A DNA stretch of 53,982 nucleotides from Alcanivorax hongdengensis A-11-3 (GTDB lineage: Bacteria > Pseudomonadota > Gammaproteobacteria > Pseudomonadales > Alcanivoracaceae). Position 1 is the first letter of the stretch; each line of letters opens with the position of its first letter. The notes beneath the pieces are model-generated. The model was given only the letters and a program-made list of their open reading frames with translations, was not told where the DNA came from and did not search any database. Shown here in pieces: positions 10,337-18,410 of this stretch. Made by a program: the position numbers and the translations under genes. The stretch covers positions 1 through 53,982 of the forward strand of contig NZ_AMRJ01000023.1 of assembly GCF_000300995.1 (NCBI RefSeq), written 5' to 3'.

Positions 10337-11047
10337 TTGAAGCGTCCTGAATTTATCGACGGCAATGGCTTCATTGCTGAAGTGATCCGCACCCATCGCC
10401 GTAAGTCTGCCGATATTCGTGTGGAAGAAGGGGCGGTGTCGGTGGTGGTGCCAGTGGACACCTCTCTGGAGCGTATCGGCGAATTGCTGGCGGACAAACG
10501 CCGCTGGATCAAGGAAAAGGTCGCGCTCCATCAGGAGATGACCCCGCCCGGCAGCAAGCGTTACGTTTCCGGCGAATCCTTCTCCTACCTGGGGCGCAAC
10601 TACCGCCTGAAAGTGGAAAAAGGCCCCTTCGCTCCGGTGAAGCTGGTGCAGGGCCGTCTGGTCGTGTCCGTGCCCCTGGGCGCGGAACAACCCCACATGA
10701 TCCGCAATGCCCTGATCCGCTGGTACAAGCGTCAGGCCGAAACGAAGCTAAACGAAAAAGTCGCCCGCTGGGCGCCCCAGGTGGGCGTCACTGTCCCCAA
10801 TATGTCTATCAAAACCTTCAAATCCCGCTGGGGTAGCTGCACCGCCAAAGGCGAGCTGCAGTTCAACTGGCAGATCATGATGGCCCCGAACCGGATGGTG
10901 GATTACGTGGTGGTGCACGAGTTATGTCACCTGTTACGCCATGATCATTCGCCGCAGTTCTGGGGAGAGGTGGGCAGGGTGCTGCCAGATTATGAAGAAT
11001 GCCGGGAATGGCTGAAGCGGCATGGGCATGTGATGGTTGCGTTGTAA
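10337..11047 (+). CDS. YgjP-type (DUF45) zinc metallopeptidase
   Basis: This 236-residue protein is of the YgjP/DUF45 family, a gluzincin-like group often annotated as SprT-like. The zinc motif is HELCHLLRHDH: H194-E195-x-x-H198, with H204 as the probable third ligand. It is followed by the usual SPQFW. FKSRWGSC at about 161-168 is the other family signature. It starts with TTG at 10337, two bases after the antitoxin stop, so it is probably translated by reinitiation. Genes of this family are frequently found beside hsdR; here a toxin-antitoxin pair lies between the two. The substrate is unknown. No signal peptide, so cytoplasmic. Confidence 0.88.
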   Translation: MKRPEFIDGNGFIAEVIRTHRRKSADIRVEEGAVSVVVPVDTSLERIGELLADKRRWIKEKVALHQEMTPPGSKRYVSGESFSYLGRNYRLKVEKGPFAPVKLVQGRLVVSVPLGAEQPHMIRNALIRWYKRQAETKLNEKVARWAPQVGVTVPNMSIKTFKSRWGSCTAKGELQFNWQIMMAPNRMVDYVVVHELCHLLRHDHSPQFWGEVGRVLPDYEECREWLKRHGHVMVAL

Positions 11048-11088
11048 AAGCTACTCAACAGCATGATGAATTTGCCCGAGGTGACGTG

Positions 11089-11256
11089 ATGATTTCTCCC
11101 TCTTTAAAAACCAAAAGGGCATATTTCGCCAGCGTTCGCCGCCGTAATTACGCAGCGAGTTTGCGGTTAGAGGGTTTTGATGTTCCCGAAAAGACGTCTG
11201 AACAACGGTTTTCTTCGAAAGAAGAAGCGGTACGTTTTCATTCCCGGCAGCGATAA
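11089..11256 (+). CDS. YhfG-like (DUF2559) small protein, orphan Fic antitoxin candidate
   Basis: This small basic protein has 55 residues from the ATG at 11089, or 56 from the GTG just before it. The core TKRAYFASVRRRNYAASLRLEGFDVP matches the YhfG family in pattern (R-x-x-NYxASLRLEG). In enterobacteria YhfG is the antitoxin of the AMP-transferase Fic. No Fic gene (HxFxxGNGR) lies next to it. It closes the defence island, 26 bp before the end of the convergent rbgA. A longer frame from 10999 is possible but lacks family similarity. Family match from memory; function inferred. Confidence 0.65.
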   Translation: MISPSLKTKRAYFASVRRRNYAASLRLEGFDVPEKTSEQRFSSKEEAVRFHSRQR

Positions 11257-11282
11257 TCTCTAACCATTTTCGCTGGGATAAC

Positions 11283-12221
11283 CTATTTCTGCCCCTTCGC
11301 CTTAAACGCCGCCTTCCTGGCCTTCTTCTTCGCCTCTTTCTGCTCCTCTTTCAGCCGGCGTATCTCCGCCACCTTCACATGCTCTTTCTCGGCCATGGCC
11401 GGGGTTTCCAGGGTGATCTGGCCCAGTTTGCCGCTGCGGTATTCGTTGATGAGCAGGGCGGCGGTGCGGTCGAAGTCCACGTGGCCGCCGCGGCCCAGGC
11501 AGCCGCGTTGTTTGCCGATGGTTTCCAGGAAGGGCACACCCTGGTCGGGCAGGGCGTCGAGTTTGAAGCGTTCTCTCATCAGGGCCGGGTAGGCCTGCAT
11601 GAAGTATTCGGCGGCGAACAGGGCCACGTCGTCTTCCTGCATGGCGGTGGCCTTGATGGCGCCGGACAGGGCCAGGCGGTAGCCGCTGTTACGGTTTTCG
11701 ATTTTCGGCCAGAGGATGCCGGGGGAGTCGATGAGGATCAGGCCGTCGCCCAGTTCGATGCGCTGCTGGCGCTGGGTTACCGCCGGTTCGTTACCGGCCT
11801 TGGCCACCTGGCGGCCGGCCAGGGTGTTGATCAGGGTGGATTTGCCCACGTTGGGGATGCCGGTGATCAGGGCGGTGATGGTGGTGGCCCGGTCGATCTT
11901 CTTGTTGACCATCTGCCGGCAGGTGTCGGCCAGTTTGCGGATGGGCTCGGGCTTGTGGGTGGTGATGGCCAGGGCGCGGACTTTAGGGTCCTGTTGCAGG
12001 TGCTCAAGCCACTGCCGGGTGATGGCCGGGTCGGCCAGGTCGCTTTTGCTGAGCAGTTTCAGGCAGGGCTTGTCCGCACGGAAATTCTCAATCACCGGGT
12101 TGGCGCTGCTGTAGGGCAGGCGGGCGTCGACCACTTCGATGATCAGATCCACCTTGGGCAGGATGTCACGGATCTCGCGGGTGGCCTTGTTCATGTGGCC
12201 GGGGTACCAGTTGATGCTCAT
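11283..12221 (-). CDS. rbgA: Ribosome biogenesis GTPase YlqF/RbgA
   Basis: This 312-residue circularly permuted GTPase acts late in 50S subunit assembly. Motif order is G4-G1-G3, as expected for the family: SKSD at 58-61, GIPNVGKST at 121-129 and DSPG at 165-168. The N-terminal INWYPGHMNKA signature is present. A C-terminal RNA-binding domain is followed by a very Lys-rich tail (from about 280), probably for rRNA contact. The gene is divergent from the acyl-CoA dehydrogenase at 12419 and convergent with the defence island. It has ordinary core-genome composition, so the island probably ends between 11256 and 11283. Confidence 0.95.
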   Translation of the reverse strand: MSINWYPGHMNKATREIRDILPKVDLIIEVVDARLPYSSANPVIENFRADKPCLKLLSKSDLADPAITRQWLEHLQQDPKVRALAITTHKPEPIRKLADTCRQMVNKKIDRATTITALITGIPNVGKSTLINTLAGRQVAKAGNEPAVTQRQQRIELGDGLILIDSPGILWPKIENRNSGYRLALSGAIKATAMQEDDVALFAAEYFMQAYPALMRERFKLDALPDQGVPFLETIGKQRGCLGRGGHVDFDRTAALLINEYRSGKLGQITLETPAMAEKEHVKVAEIRRLKEEQKEAKKKARKAAFKAKGQK

Positions 12222-12252
12222 GGGGCGATTGTCTGGGCGGTGGCTGTGTGGT

Positions 12253-12318
12253 GGGGGGAGTATAGCGGGTTCGTGGGGTGGTGTGGGGGTGGGGGAGTTG
12301 AGAGGGTGGGGGGTGGGG
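12253..12318 (+). other. G-run tract, possible G-quadruplex
   Basis: Eight runs of three or more G lie within 66 nt of the plus strand: 12253-58, 12267-69, 12275-78, 12285-89, 12291-95, 12304-06, 12308-13 and 12315-18. The tract is in the divergent rbgA/acyl-CoA dehydrogenase promoter region and ends two bases before a -35-like box. Such spacing can form stacked G-quadruplexes. Sequence seen; structure inferred. Confidence 0.55.
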
Positions 12319-12320
12319 TT

Positions 12321-12358
12321 TTGACGGTTTTGGACAGGGGGGTGATACGAATCGTCAC
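12321..12358 (+). promoter_or_regulatory. Candidate promoter of the acyl-CoA dehydrogenase pair
   Basis: TTGACG (12321-12326) is followed after 16 or 17 bp by TGATAC or GATACG. The -10 region overlaps an imperfect palindrome (GTGA, CGAATCG, TCAC within 12342-12358), which could be an operator. A leader of about 60 nt would precede the ATG at 12419. Confidence 0.45.
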
Positions 12359-12418
12359 TGCTGCCTCAGTGTTTCTCGCTTACCCTGTGGCCACAGTCAA
12401 ACAGTAGCGGAGTACGGT

Positions 12419-13621
12419 ATGGATCTGCGGGTACCGGAACAGGAAAAGAGCTTTCGTGAAGAGGTGCGTACCTTTTTGCAGGAGAGCCTGACGGACGATA
12501 TTCGCCAGGCGGGCAAGCTGTCCACGTCGGTGTTTGCGCCGGTGGAGCAGGCCATGGCCTGGCAGCGCATTCTCAATGACAAGGGCTGGGCCGCGCCCCA
12601 CTGGCCCAAGGCGTATGGTGGCACCGGCTGGAGTGTCAGCCAGCGGGCCATTTTTGCCGAGGAGCTGGTCCGCGCGGAAACGCCGCCGCTGATTCCCATG
12701 GGGCTGCACATGTGCGGGCCCTGCCTGATCGGCTGTGGCAGCGAGGCGCAGCAGCAGGAATACCTGCCGAAGATTCTCAACGGCGAGCACTTCTGGTGCC
12801 AGGGCTACTCCGAACCGGGTGCCGGCTCGGACCTGGCCTCGCTGAAGACCTTTGCCGAGAAGGATGGCGATGACTACATCCTCAACGGCACCAAGATCTG
12901 GACCACCTACGCCCACCACGCCAACAAGATGTTCGCACTGGTGCGCACCAACCGGGACGGCAAGCCCCAGCAGGGCATTACCTTCCTGTTGCTGGATATG
13001 GACCTGCCGGGCATCACCATCGAGCCCATTGTCGGCCTGGATGAAGTGCCGGAGCAGTGCCAGGTGTTCTTCGACAATGTGCGCGTGCCGCAGAAGAACC
13101 GGGTGGGCGCCGAGAACGACGGCTGGACGGTGGCCAAGTACCTGCTGACCTTCGAGCGCGGCGGCCAGGAGTATGCGCCGGGCCTGAACGTGATGCTGGA
13201 GAAGATCCGCCTGATGGCCGAGAAGCAGCAGACCGTTAGCGGCCCGCTCAAGAACGACCCGGTGTGGCAGCACAAGCTGGCGGCGCTGGAGGCCGATGTG
13301 CTGGCGCTGGAGTTCACCGAGATGCGCATCAAATCGGCGTTGTCCGCCGGCAAGGACCCGGGCGCGCTGTCGTCCATGACCAAGATCCTCGGCACCGAGC
13401 TGTTGCAGAAGGTCACCGAGCTGCGCATCGAAACCCTGGGCAGCCAGGCGGTGATCTGGCAGCCCCAGGTACTGGTGCCCGGCGCCGACCAGCCGGTGAT
13501 CGGCCCCGAGTATGCCATGACCGCCATGCCCCATTATCTCAATTCTCGGGCCTGCTCCATTTATGGCGGCTCCAACGAAGTGCAGCGCGGCATCATCGCC
13601 AAAGCGGTGCTGGGTCTGTAA
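12419..13621 (+). CDS. Acyl-CoA dehydrogenase (first of pair)
   Basis: This 400-residue FAD enzyme introduces an alpha,beta double bond into an acyl-CoA. N-terminal, middle and C-terminal acyl-CoA dehydrogenase domains are in normal order. Visible family features include the FAD/substrate region WCQGYSEPGAGSDLASL (about 125-141) and the C-terminal signature SIYGGSNEVQRGIIAKAVLGL. The catalytic Glu cannot be assigned by eye. It is followed 13 bp later by a second dehydrogenase. Adjacent, non-identical pairs like this often form heteromers (as FadE pairs do in steroid side-chain or branched-chain acyl-CoA oxidation), which I infer here from context only. Confidence 0.92.
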   Translation: MDLRVPEQEKSFREEVRTFLQESLTDDIRQAGKLSTSVFAPVEQAMAWQRILNDKGWAAPHWPKAYGGTGWSVSQRAIFAEELVRAETPPLIPMGLHMCGPCLIGCGSEAQQQEYLPKILNGEHFWCQGYSEPGAGSDLASLKTFAEKDGDDYILNGTKIWTTYAHHANKMFALVRTNRDGKPQQGITFLLLDMDLPGITIEPIVGLDEVPEQCQVFFDNVRVPQKNRVGAENDGWTVAKYLLTFERGGQEYAPGLNVMLEKIRLMAEKQQTVSGPLKNDPVWQHKLAALEADVLALEFTEMRIKSALSAGKDPGALSSMTKILGTELLQKVTELRIETLGSQAVIWQPQVLVPGADQPVIGPEYAMTAMPHYLNSRACSIYGGSNEVQRGIIAKAVLGL

Positions 13622-13634
13622 GGAGGAGAGCGCG

Positions 13635-14768
13635 ATGAATTTTCAACTCAGTGAAGAACAACAGATGCTGGCCGACAGTGCCAAGCGGTTTGTGCGCGAT
13701 CATTTCGTAAAGAGCAGCGATGTGGAAAAACATCGCCAGAATAAAAAACTGATGCCCCTGGATCAGGCCACCTGGCAGCAATTTGCCGAGCTGGGCTGGC
13801 TGGCGGTGCCCTTTGACGAACAGCACGGCGGCCTGGGCATGGGCGTGCTGGAAACCATGGTGCTGCTCGAGGCCCTGGGCGAAGGCCTGATCATGGCGCC
13901 CTACATCGCCACCGTGGTACTGGGCGGTGGGTTCCTGCGCCGCGCCAGTGCCGAGCAGCAGGCCCAGACCCTGCCGGCGCTGGTGGAGGGCAAGCGGCAG
14001 CTGGCCTTTGCCGCGGAAGAATACGAGCGCGTCTTCAGCCTGGAAAACACCGCCATGACCGCCCGGGTAAACGGCAGCGAGATTGTGCTCGACGGCACCA
14101 AGGCCTGCGTGATGAACGGCGACCAGGCCGACCAGCTGATCGTGCTGGCCCGCACCGCCGGCCAGCCCGGCGACCGGGGCGGCCTGAGCCTGTTTCTGGT
14201 GGATGCCAACGCCGATGGTGTGGAGCGCCTGGCCCACCGCACCGTGGATGGCCGCCAGGGCGCCGAAATTCGCTTCAACAACGTGACTGTGCCCGAGACG
14301 GCGTGCATCGGTGCGCTGGGCGACGGCTACGCACTGGCCCACACGGTGCTGATGGAGGGCCTGCTGGCACTCAGCGCCGAGTCCGTGGGCAGCCTGTCGG
14401 TGCTGCTCAACGAAACGGTGGAATACAGCAAGACCCGCAAGCAGTTCGGCCTGCCGATTGGCAAGTTCCAGGCGCTGCAGTTCCGCATGGCGGACATGTT
14501 CATCGCCATGGAACAGACCCGCTCGCTGCTGCTGGCGGCCACCCTGAAAACCGCCGAAGGCCATGACGATGCCGCCTTTGCGGTGCATGCCATGAAGGCC
14601 CAGCTGGGTCGGGCCGGGCGCAAGATCGCCCAGGAAGCCATCCAGATTCATGGTGGCATGGGCATGACCGACGAGCTGGGCGTGGGCCATTACGTCAAAC
14701 GCCTGAGTGCCGCCGATGGTCTGTTCGGCAACGCCGACGTGCATCTGGCGGCCCTGGCCCGGACCTGA
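13635..14768 (+). CDS. Acyl-CoA dehydrogenase (second of pair)
   Basis: This 377-residue acyl-CoA dehydrogenase starts at ATG 13635, with AGGAGGAG just upstream. A longer frame from 13563 runs back through the end of the previous gene and is unlikely. It shows the N-terminal helical domain (NFQLSEEQQMLADSAKRFVRDH), the flavin-binding middle domain and the C-terminal domain with QIHGGMGMTDELGVGHYVKR. It differs clearly from its neighbour in sequence, so the pair is probably an alpha-beta complex rather than a recent duplication. A hairpin follows the stop. Confidence 0.92.
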   Translation: MNFQLSEEQQMLADSAKRFVRDHFVKSSDVEKHRQNKKLMPLDQATWQQFAELGWLAVPFDEQHGGLGMGVLETMVLLEALGEGLIMAPYIATVVLGGGFLRRASAEQQAQTLPALVEGKRQLAFAAEEYERVFSLENTAMTARVNGSEIVLDGTKACVMNGDQADQLIVLARTAGQPGDRGGLSLFLVDANADGVERLAHRTVDGRQGAEIRFNNVTVPETACIGALGDGYALAHTVLMEGLLALSAESVGSLSVLLNETVEYSKTRKQFGLPIGKFQALQFRMADMFIAMEQTRSLLLAATLKTAEGHDDAAFAVHAMKAQLGRAGRKIAQEAIQIHGGMGMTDELGVGHYVKRLSAADGLFGNADVHLAALART

Positions 14769-14777
14769 CCGACAGCG

Positions 14778-14811
14778 CCGCGCGGCCCTCCTTGCCGGGA
14801 GGGCGCCGCGG
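14778..14811 (+). terminator. Hairpin after the dehydrogenase pair
   Basis: A GC-rich stem has 7 bp (14785-14791 with 14798-14804) and a further 5 bp (14778-14782 with 14807-14811) across a 2-nt mismatch. A pyrimidine-rich stretch with CTTTTTCCC follows a few bases later. It is a plausible intrinsic terminator, though the T-run is displaced. Confidence 0.5.
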
Positions 14812-14918
14812 CGTTCTCCGCTTTTTCCCTTTCCCCGCGGGTGATTTCCTGGGTTACCTGCGGTTTTTTACCCTCCGTTCACTGGCACCTTGGTACAACG
14901 ACACGGTATTTGTTCGAT

Positions 14919-14948
14919 TTGCCGGCCGGATGCCCTTTGCGGTATATA
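14919..14948 (+). promoter_or_regulatory. Candidate tetR promoter
   Basis: TTGCCG (14919-14924), an 18-bp spacer and TATATA (14943-14948) lie about 50 bp before the regulator start. No clear operator palindrome is visible here. Confidence 0.4.
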
Positions 14949-14998
14949 TCCGCCTTGTCGTGAAAACGCGGGGCCACCCGCGACAACGGAGTAATAAG

Positions 14999-15622
14999 AT
15001 GCCCGATCAGGCCATGCCTTCCCTGTCCCTGGGTAGCGAGCTGGATTTCAACAACGGCGATGCCACCTACATCAAAATTCTGGACGCGGGGCTGGCGCAG
15101 TTCACCGAGTTCGGTCTGCGCCGTACCACCATGGAAGACGTGGCCAGCAAGGCCGGGGTGGGGCGGGCCACCGCCTACCGGCGTTTTGGTGACAAGCACC
15201 AGTTGATCCAGGCGGTGATCCTGCGTGAGTGCCAGTATCAGCTGGGCCTGATCGAGGCGCACCTGAAAACCCTGGATAGCCCCCGTGATGCGTTGCTGGA
15301 AGCCTTTGTGCTGGCGGTGACCCGCGCCCATGTGCACCCGCTGTTGCAGCGGTTGCTGAGCTCCGAGCCGGAAGACATTCTGCCACTGCTGACGTTGCAG
15401 TGGTCCCGGGTGATTGCCCTGTTCCGGGTGCAGCTGGCCAGCCAGATCCGCCGCGCCGAGGAGGCCGGCCACGTGAAAGTGCACGACGCCGACCAGCTGG
15501 CCGAGCTGATGTTGCGCCTGATGCAGTCACTGGTGCTGTCGCCGGATGGCCTGATGAACCCGGCCGATGAGGCCAGCATCCGCGACATGGCGGATCGTTA
15601 CCTGCGCCCCTGGCTCGGTTGA
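14999..15622 (+). CDS. TetR-family transcriptional regulator
   Basis: This 207-residue regulator starts at the ATG at 14999, with GGAG 8 nt upstream. A frame opening at 14792 has no such signal. The N-terminal TetR helix-turn-helix covers about 22-70 (FTEFGLRRTTMEDVASKAG, then GRATAYRRFGDKHQLI). The C-terminal helical half is the ligand-binding and dimerisation domain, probably for an acyl-CoA or other hydrophobic ligand given the neighbours. It lies directly upstream of the DUF2236/acyl-CoA ligase operon. The inverted repeat GAGACA-N12-TRTCTC at that promoter and at the 25.6 kb promoter is a candidate binding site. The link between this protein and that site is inference. Confidence 0.92.
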   Translation: MPDQAMPSLSLGSELDFNNGDATYIKILDAGLAQFTEFGLRRTTMEDVASKAGVGRATAYRRFGDKHQLIQAVILRECQYQLGLIEAHLKTLDSPRDALLEAFVLAVTRAHVHPLLQRLLSSEPEDILPLLTLQWSRVIALFRVQLASQIRRAEEAGHVKVHDADQLAELMLRLMQSLVLSPDGLMNPADEASIRDMADRYLRPWLG

Positions 15623-15687
15623 CCGAATCTGATGCCGAATTGGCCTGATTTAACGTCAATCTGGCCATAAAAACTGTCCTGCGACGG

Positions 15688-15731
15688 TTGTACTTCAAGA
15701 CTGTGAGACATATATTGATATTTATCTCACA
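15688..15731 (+). promoter_or_regulatory. Promoter and operator of the DUF2236 operon
   Basis: TTGTAC (15688-15693), a 17-bp spacer and TATATT (15711-15716) form a good sigma70-type promoter. An inverted repeat covers the -10 box: TGTGAGA (15702-15708) with TCTCACA (15725-15731). It contains GAGACA (15705-15710), 12 nt, then TATCTC (15723-15728). A bound repressor would block the promoter. The same layout, GAGACA-N12-TGTCTC, occurs at 25587-25610. Confidence 0.65.
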
Positions 15732-15745
15732 TGACGGAGTACACC

Positions 15746-16657
15746 ATGTCTGTATCTGCCGACGCCCTGGCGGCCGATGTTGCCGCCGCCAGCCAGGCCG
15801 AACCGCAACCGCTGGGCCCGGATTCCTGCACCTGGCAGGATTTCGGCTCCTGGCGCTTCCATTTGATGCTGCCCCAGGCCTTTGTCATGCAGGTGGCGCA
15901 TCCGATTATCGACGCCGGTGTCGGCGAGCATTCCGTTTACAAGACCGACCCCTGGGGCCGGGCCAGGCGCTCCACCGAGCTGCTCTGGCCGGTGGTCTAT
16001 GCGCGCCCGGACGAGGCCATCCGCAAGGGCCGCCAGCTGCGTGAGCTGCACCGCTCCATCAAGGGCGTCGACAAGAATGGCAACAAGTATTTCGCGCTGG
16101 ACCCGGAGGCCTACGCCTGGGTGCATGGCACCGGCTATGACGCCACCATTCGCATGCATGAGCTGTTCGGTCACTCACCCTCCGCCGCGCAGCGGGCGCA
16201 GATGTTCTACGAGTGGCGCGAGATGGGCAAAATGCTGGGCATCCGTGACCAGGATCTGCCGGCCACCGAGAGCGACTACTGGGACTACTTCAACACCATG
16301 ATCCGCGACCGCCTGGAGCGCACCGATGTGGCCGCGGATCTGCTGCAAGAGCGCCACTACCTGGACGTCCCCAAACCGCCGGGCAGCAAGCTGCCGGACT
16401 TTCTCTGGAAGGCCATGTTGCAGGTATTTGGCCGGCTGCTGCGGCTCAACCTGTACGGCACCTTGCCGGCGGCTTTCCGTGAAAAGGTCGGTATCACCTG
16501 GACGGCGAAGGACGAGCGACGTTTCCGTCTCTGGTGCCGGGTCTACCGGGTGATCCACCGCCTGACGCCGCGCTCGCGTCGCTACATTCCGCTGGCCCGC
16601 CGGGCCATGGAAGACGCCCGACAAAATCCGCAGGCCTACCAGCTGGCAGGAGACTAA
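15746..16657 (+). CDS. DUF2236 (MpaB/latex-clearing-protein superfamily) protein, cytoplasmic
   Basis: This 303-residue protein starts from the ATG at 15746, preceded by GGAG at 7-nt spacing; the ATG at 15731 lacks such support. It carries a DUF2236 domain. Family-type stretches include FVMQVAHPIIDAGVGEHSVYKTDPWGRARRST and ELHRSIKGVDKNGNKYFALDPEAYAWVHGTG. Characterised relatives (rubber oxygenase Lcp, fungal MpaB) act on long hydrophobic chains; Lcp uses a b-type haem. H102, in ELHRSIKG, lies where the Lcp axial His is expected, an analogy I cannot verify. There is no signal peptide. It is the first gene of the operon, 5 bp before the ligase. Confidence 0.85.
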   Translation: MSVSADALAADVAAASQAEPQPLGPDSCTWQDFGSWRFHLMLPQAFVMQVAHPIIDAGVGEHSVYKTDPWGRARRSTELLWPVVYARPDEAIRKGRQLRELHRSIKGVDKNGNKYFALDPEAYAWVHGTGYDATIRMHELFGHSPSAAQRAQMFYEWREMGKMLGIRDQDLPATESDYWDYFNTMIRDRLERTDVAADLLQERHYLDVPKPPGSKLPDFLWKAMLQVFGRLLRLNLYGTLPAAFREKVGITWTAKDERRFRLWCRVYRVIHRLTPRSRRYIPLARRAMEDARQNPQAYQLAGD

Positions 16658-16662
16658 TCATC

Positions 16663-18357
16663 ATGCACACCGACAATCGCCCCTGGCTACAGACCTACAA
16701 GGAACTGGGTTGCGACTGGCAGGCCCTGCCGGACCTGCCCGACAGCACCCTGTCTGACTACATCCGCCAGCACGCCGAGACCTTCCCCGAGCGCGAAGCG
16801 CTGGTCTTTCTTGGCCAGGCCATCAGCTATGCCGAGTTGAACCGGCTGGCCGACCGGCTGGCCGGGCTACTGCTGGATCTGGGTTGCCGGCCGGGCGATG
16901 TGCTGGGCGTGCAGTTGCCCAACACGCCCCAGTATGTGGTGGCCTTTATCGCCGCCGCCCGGCTGGGCATGGTCACCACCAGCATCTCGCCGCTGATGAC
17001 CACGGTGGAGCTGACCCACCAGGCCAACGATGCCCGGGTCAAGGTAATGCTGACCCTGGCGCCGTTCTGGCAGGGCGTGATCCAGCCCGCCGCGGACAAC
17101 ATCGACACCCTGAGCGCCGTGCTGGTGTCCTCGCCCACGGAGCTGGCCGGGGCGCCGTTGCCGCCGGTGGACGAAAAACACGGCAAGGTGCGGGTGCTGT
17201 CGCTGCTCGACCATCTTAGTGAAACGCCACTGGTGCCGCTGAATGTGCCGCTGGATGACGTGCTGTATCTGCAGTACACCGGCGGCACCACCGGCCTGCC
17301 CAAGGGCGCCCAACTGACCTCGCGCAACCTGTTCATGAACAATGTGCAGGCCAATGTGTTTTACGGATTTGAAGACGGCCAGGAAATTGTCGCGTCGGCG
17401 TTCCCGCTGTTCCATATCGGCGGGGCGGCGGTGCTCTTCAATGCCCTGCGCACCGCCTCCACCTTTCTGCTGATCCCCGACCCGCGGGATCTGGCGCACT
17501 TCATCAACGAAATGAAGACCCGCCCGCCCACGGTGCTGGCGGCGGTGCCGGCGCTCTACCAGGGCCTGTGTGCGCACCCGGATTTTCAGGCGCTGGATTT
17601 TTCCCGCCTGCGTATCGCCGTGTCCGGTGCCGCGCCGTTCGCCGTGGAGGAAATCCAGCGGCTGGAAGAGGTGGTCGGCAAGGGCAAGTTCTTCGAGGTC
17701 TATGGCATGACCGAAACCAGCCCGGTGCTGACCCTGAATCCGGCCCGCCGTATCAAGGTGGGTTGTGTGGGCATTCCGCTGCCGGGCACGGATGTGCGCA
17801 TTGTCGATGCCGAAGACGGTGTCACCGAGATGCCGCTGGGCGAGGCCGGCGAGATCGTCGCCACCGGCCCGCAGGTGATGAAGGGCTACCTGGCCATGCC
17901 GGATGCCACCGCCAAGGCCCTGCGTGAACATGATGGCCGTGTCTGGATGCATACCGGTGATATCGGCGTGATGGATGACGAGGGATATATCCGCGTCTGT
18001 GATCGCAGCAAGGACATGCTGATCGTCGGCGGCTACAAGGTGTTCTCCGTGGAAGTGGAGAACCGGGTGCAGGCGTTGCCCTGGGTGGCCCTGTGCGCGG
18101 TGGTCGGTCGACCAGATGAGGCGCGCCCGGGCAACGATGTGGTGCAGCTTTTCGTGCAGCTGCAAGGCGAGCCGGGCGATCAACCGACCCGCCGTCAGGA
18201 ACTGGAAGATTACTGTCGCGCCAACCTGTCGCCCTACAAGGTGCCCAGGGAAATCTTTTTCGTGGACGAAATCCCGCTCACCTCGGTGGGCAAGCTGGAC
18301 AAGAAAGCCCTGCGCGCCAATAACAACGCCGCCCCGCAACACGCGGTGGCGCAATAA
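16663..18357 (+). CDS. Long-chain fatty-acid-CoA ligase (AMP-binding enzyme)
   Basis: This 564-residue ANL-superfamily adenylate-forming enzyme activates a carboxylic acid with ATP and CoA. It starts at the ATG at 16663, after AGGAG at 16648-16652. Motifs: the P-loop YTGGTTGLPKGA at about 206-217, VYGMTETSP in the centre, the hinge/AMP region HTGDIGVMDDEGYIRVCDR, then VGGYKVFSVEVE and the catalytic C-terminal Lys region SVGKLDKKALR. The architecture resembles FadD. In this operon it may activate the product released by the DUF2236 enzymes for the acyl-CoA dehydrogenases encoded upstream. The substrate is not predictable by eye. Confidence 0.93.
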   Translation: MHTDNRPWLQTYKELGCDWQALPDLPDSTLSDYIRQHAETFPEREALVFLGQAISYAELNRLADRLAGLLLDLGCRPGDVLGVQLPNTPQYVVAFIAAARLGMVTTSISPLMTTVELTHQANDARVKVMLTLAPFWQGVIQPAADNIDTLSAVLVSSPTELAGAPLPPVDEKHGKVRVLSLLDHLSETPLVPLNVPLDDVLYLQYTGGTTGLPKGAQLTSRNLFMNNVQANVFYGFEDGQEIVASAFPLFHIGGAAVLFNALRTASTFLLIPDPRDLAHFINEMKTRPPTVLAAVPALYQGLCAHPDFQALDFSRLRIAVSGAAPFAVEEIQRLEEVVGKGKFFEVYGMTETSPVLTLNPARRIKVGCVGIPLPGTDVRIVDAEDGVTEMPLGEAGEIVATGPQVMKGYLAMPDATAKALREHDGRVWMHTGDIGVMDDEGYIRVCDRSKDMLIVGGYKVFSVEVENRVQALPWVALCAVVGRPDEARPGNDVVQLFVQLQGEPGDQPTRRQELEDYCRANLSPYKVPREIFFVDEIPLTSVGKLDKKALRANNNAAPQHAVAQ

Positions 18358-18410
18358 CAAACGCCGCGCGTGTGTGCGCACAACGCAACGCCGTACAGAG
18401 GCATATAACA

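Noticed and set aside
18372..18410. Upstream start for the LolB-DUF2236 protein
   Set aside because: It would bury the lipoprotein signal behind 13 extra residues; the ATG at 18411 gives a proper signal peptide and has AGAGG upstream.
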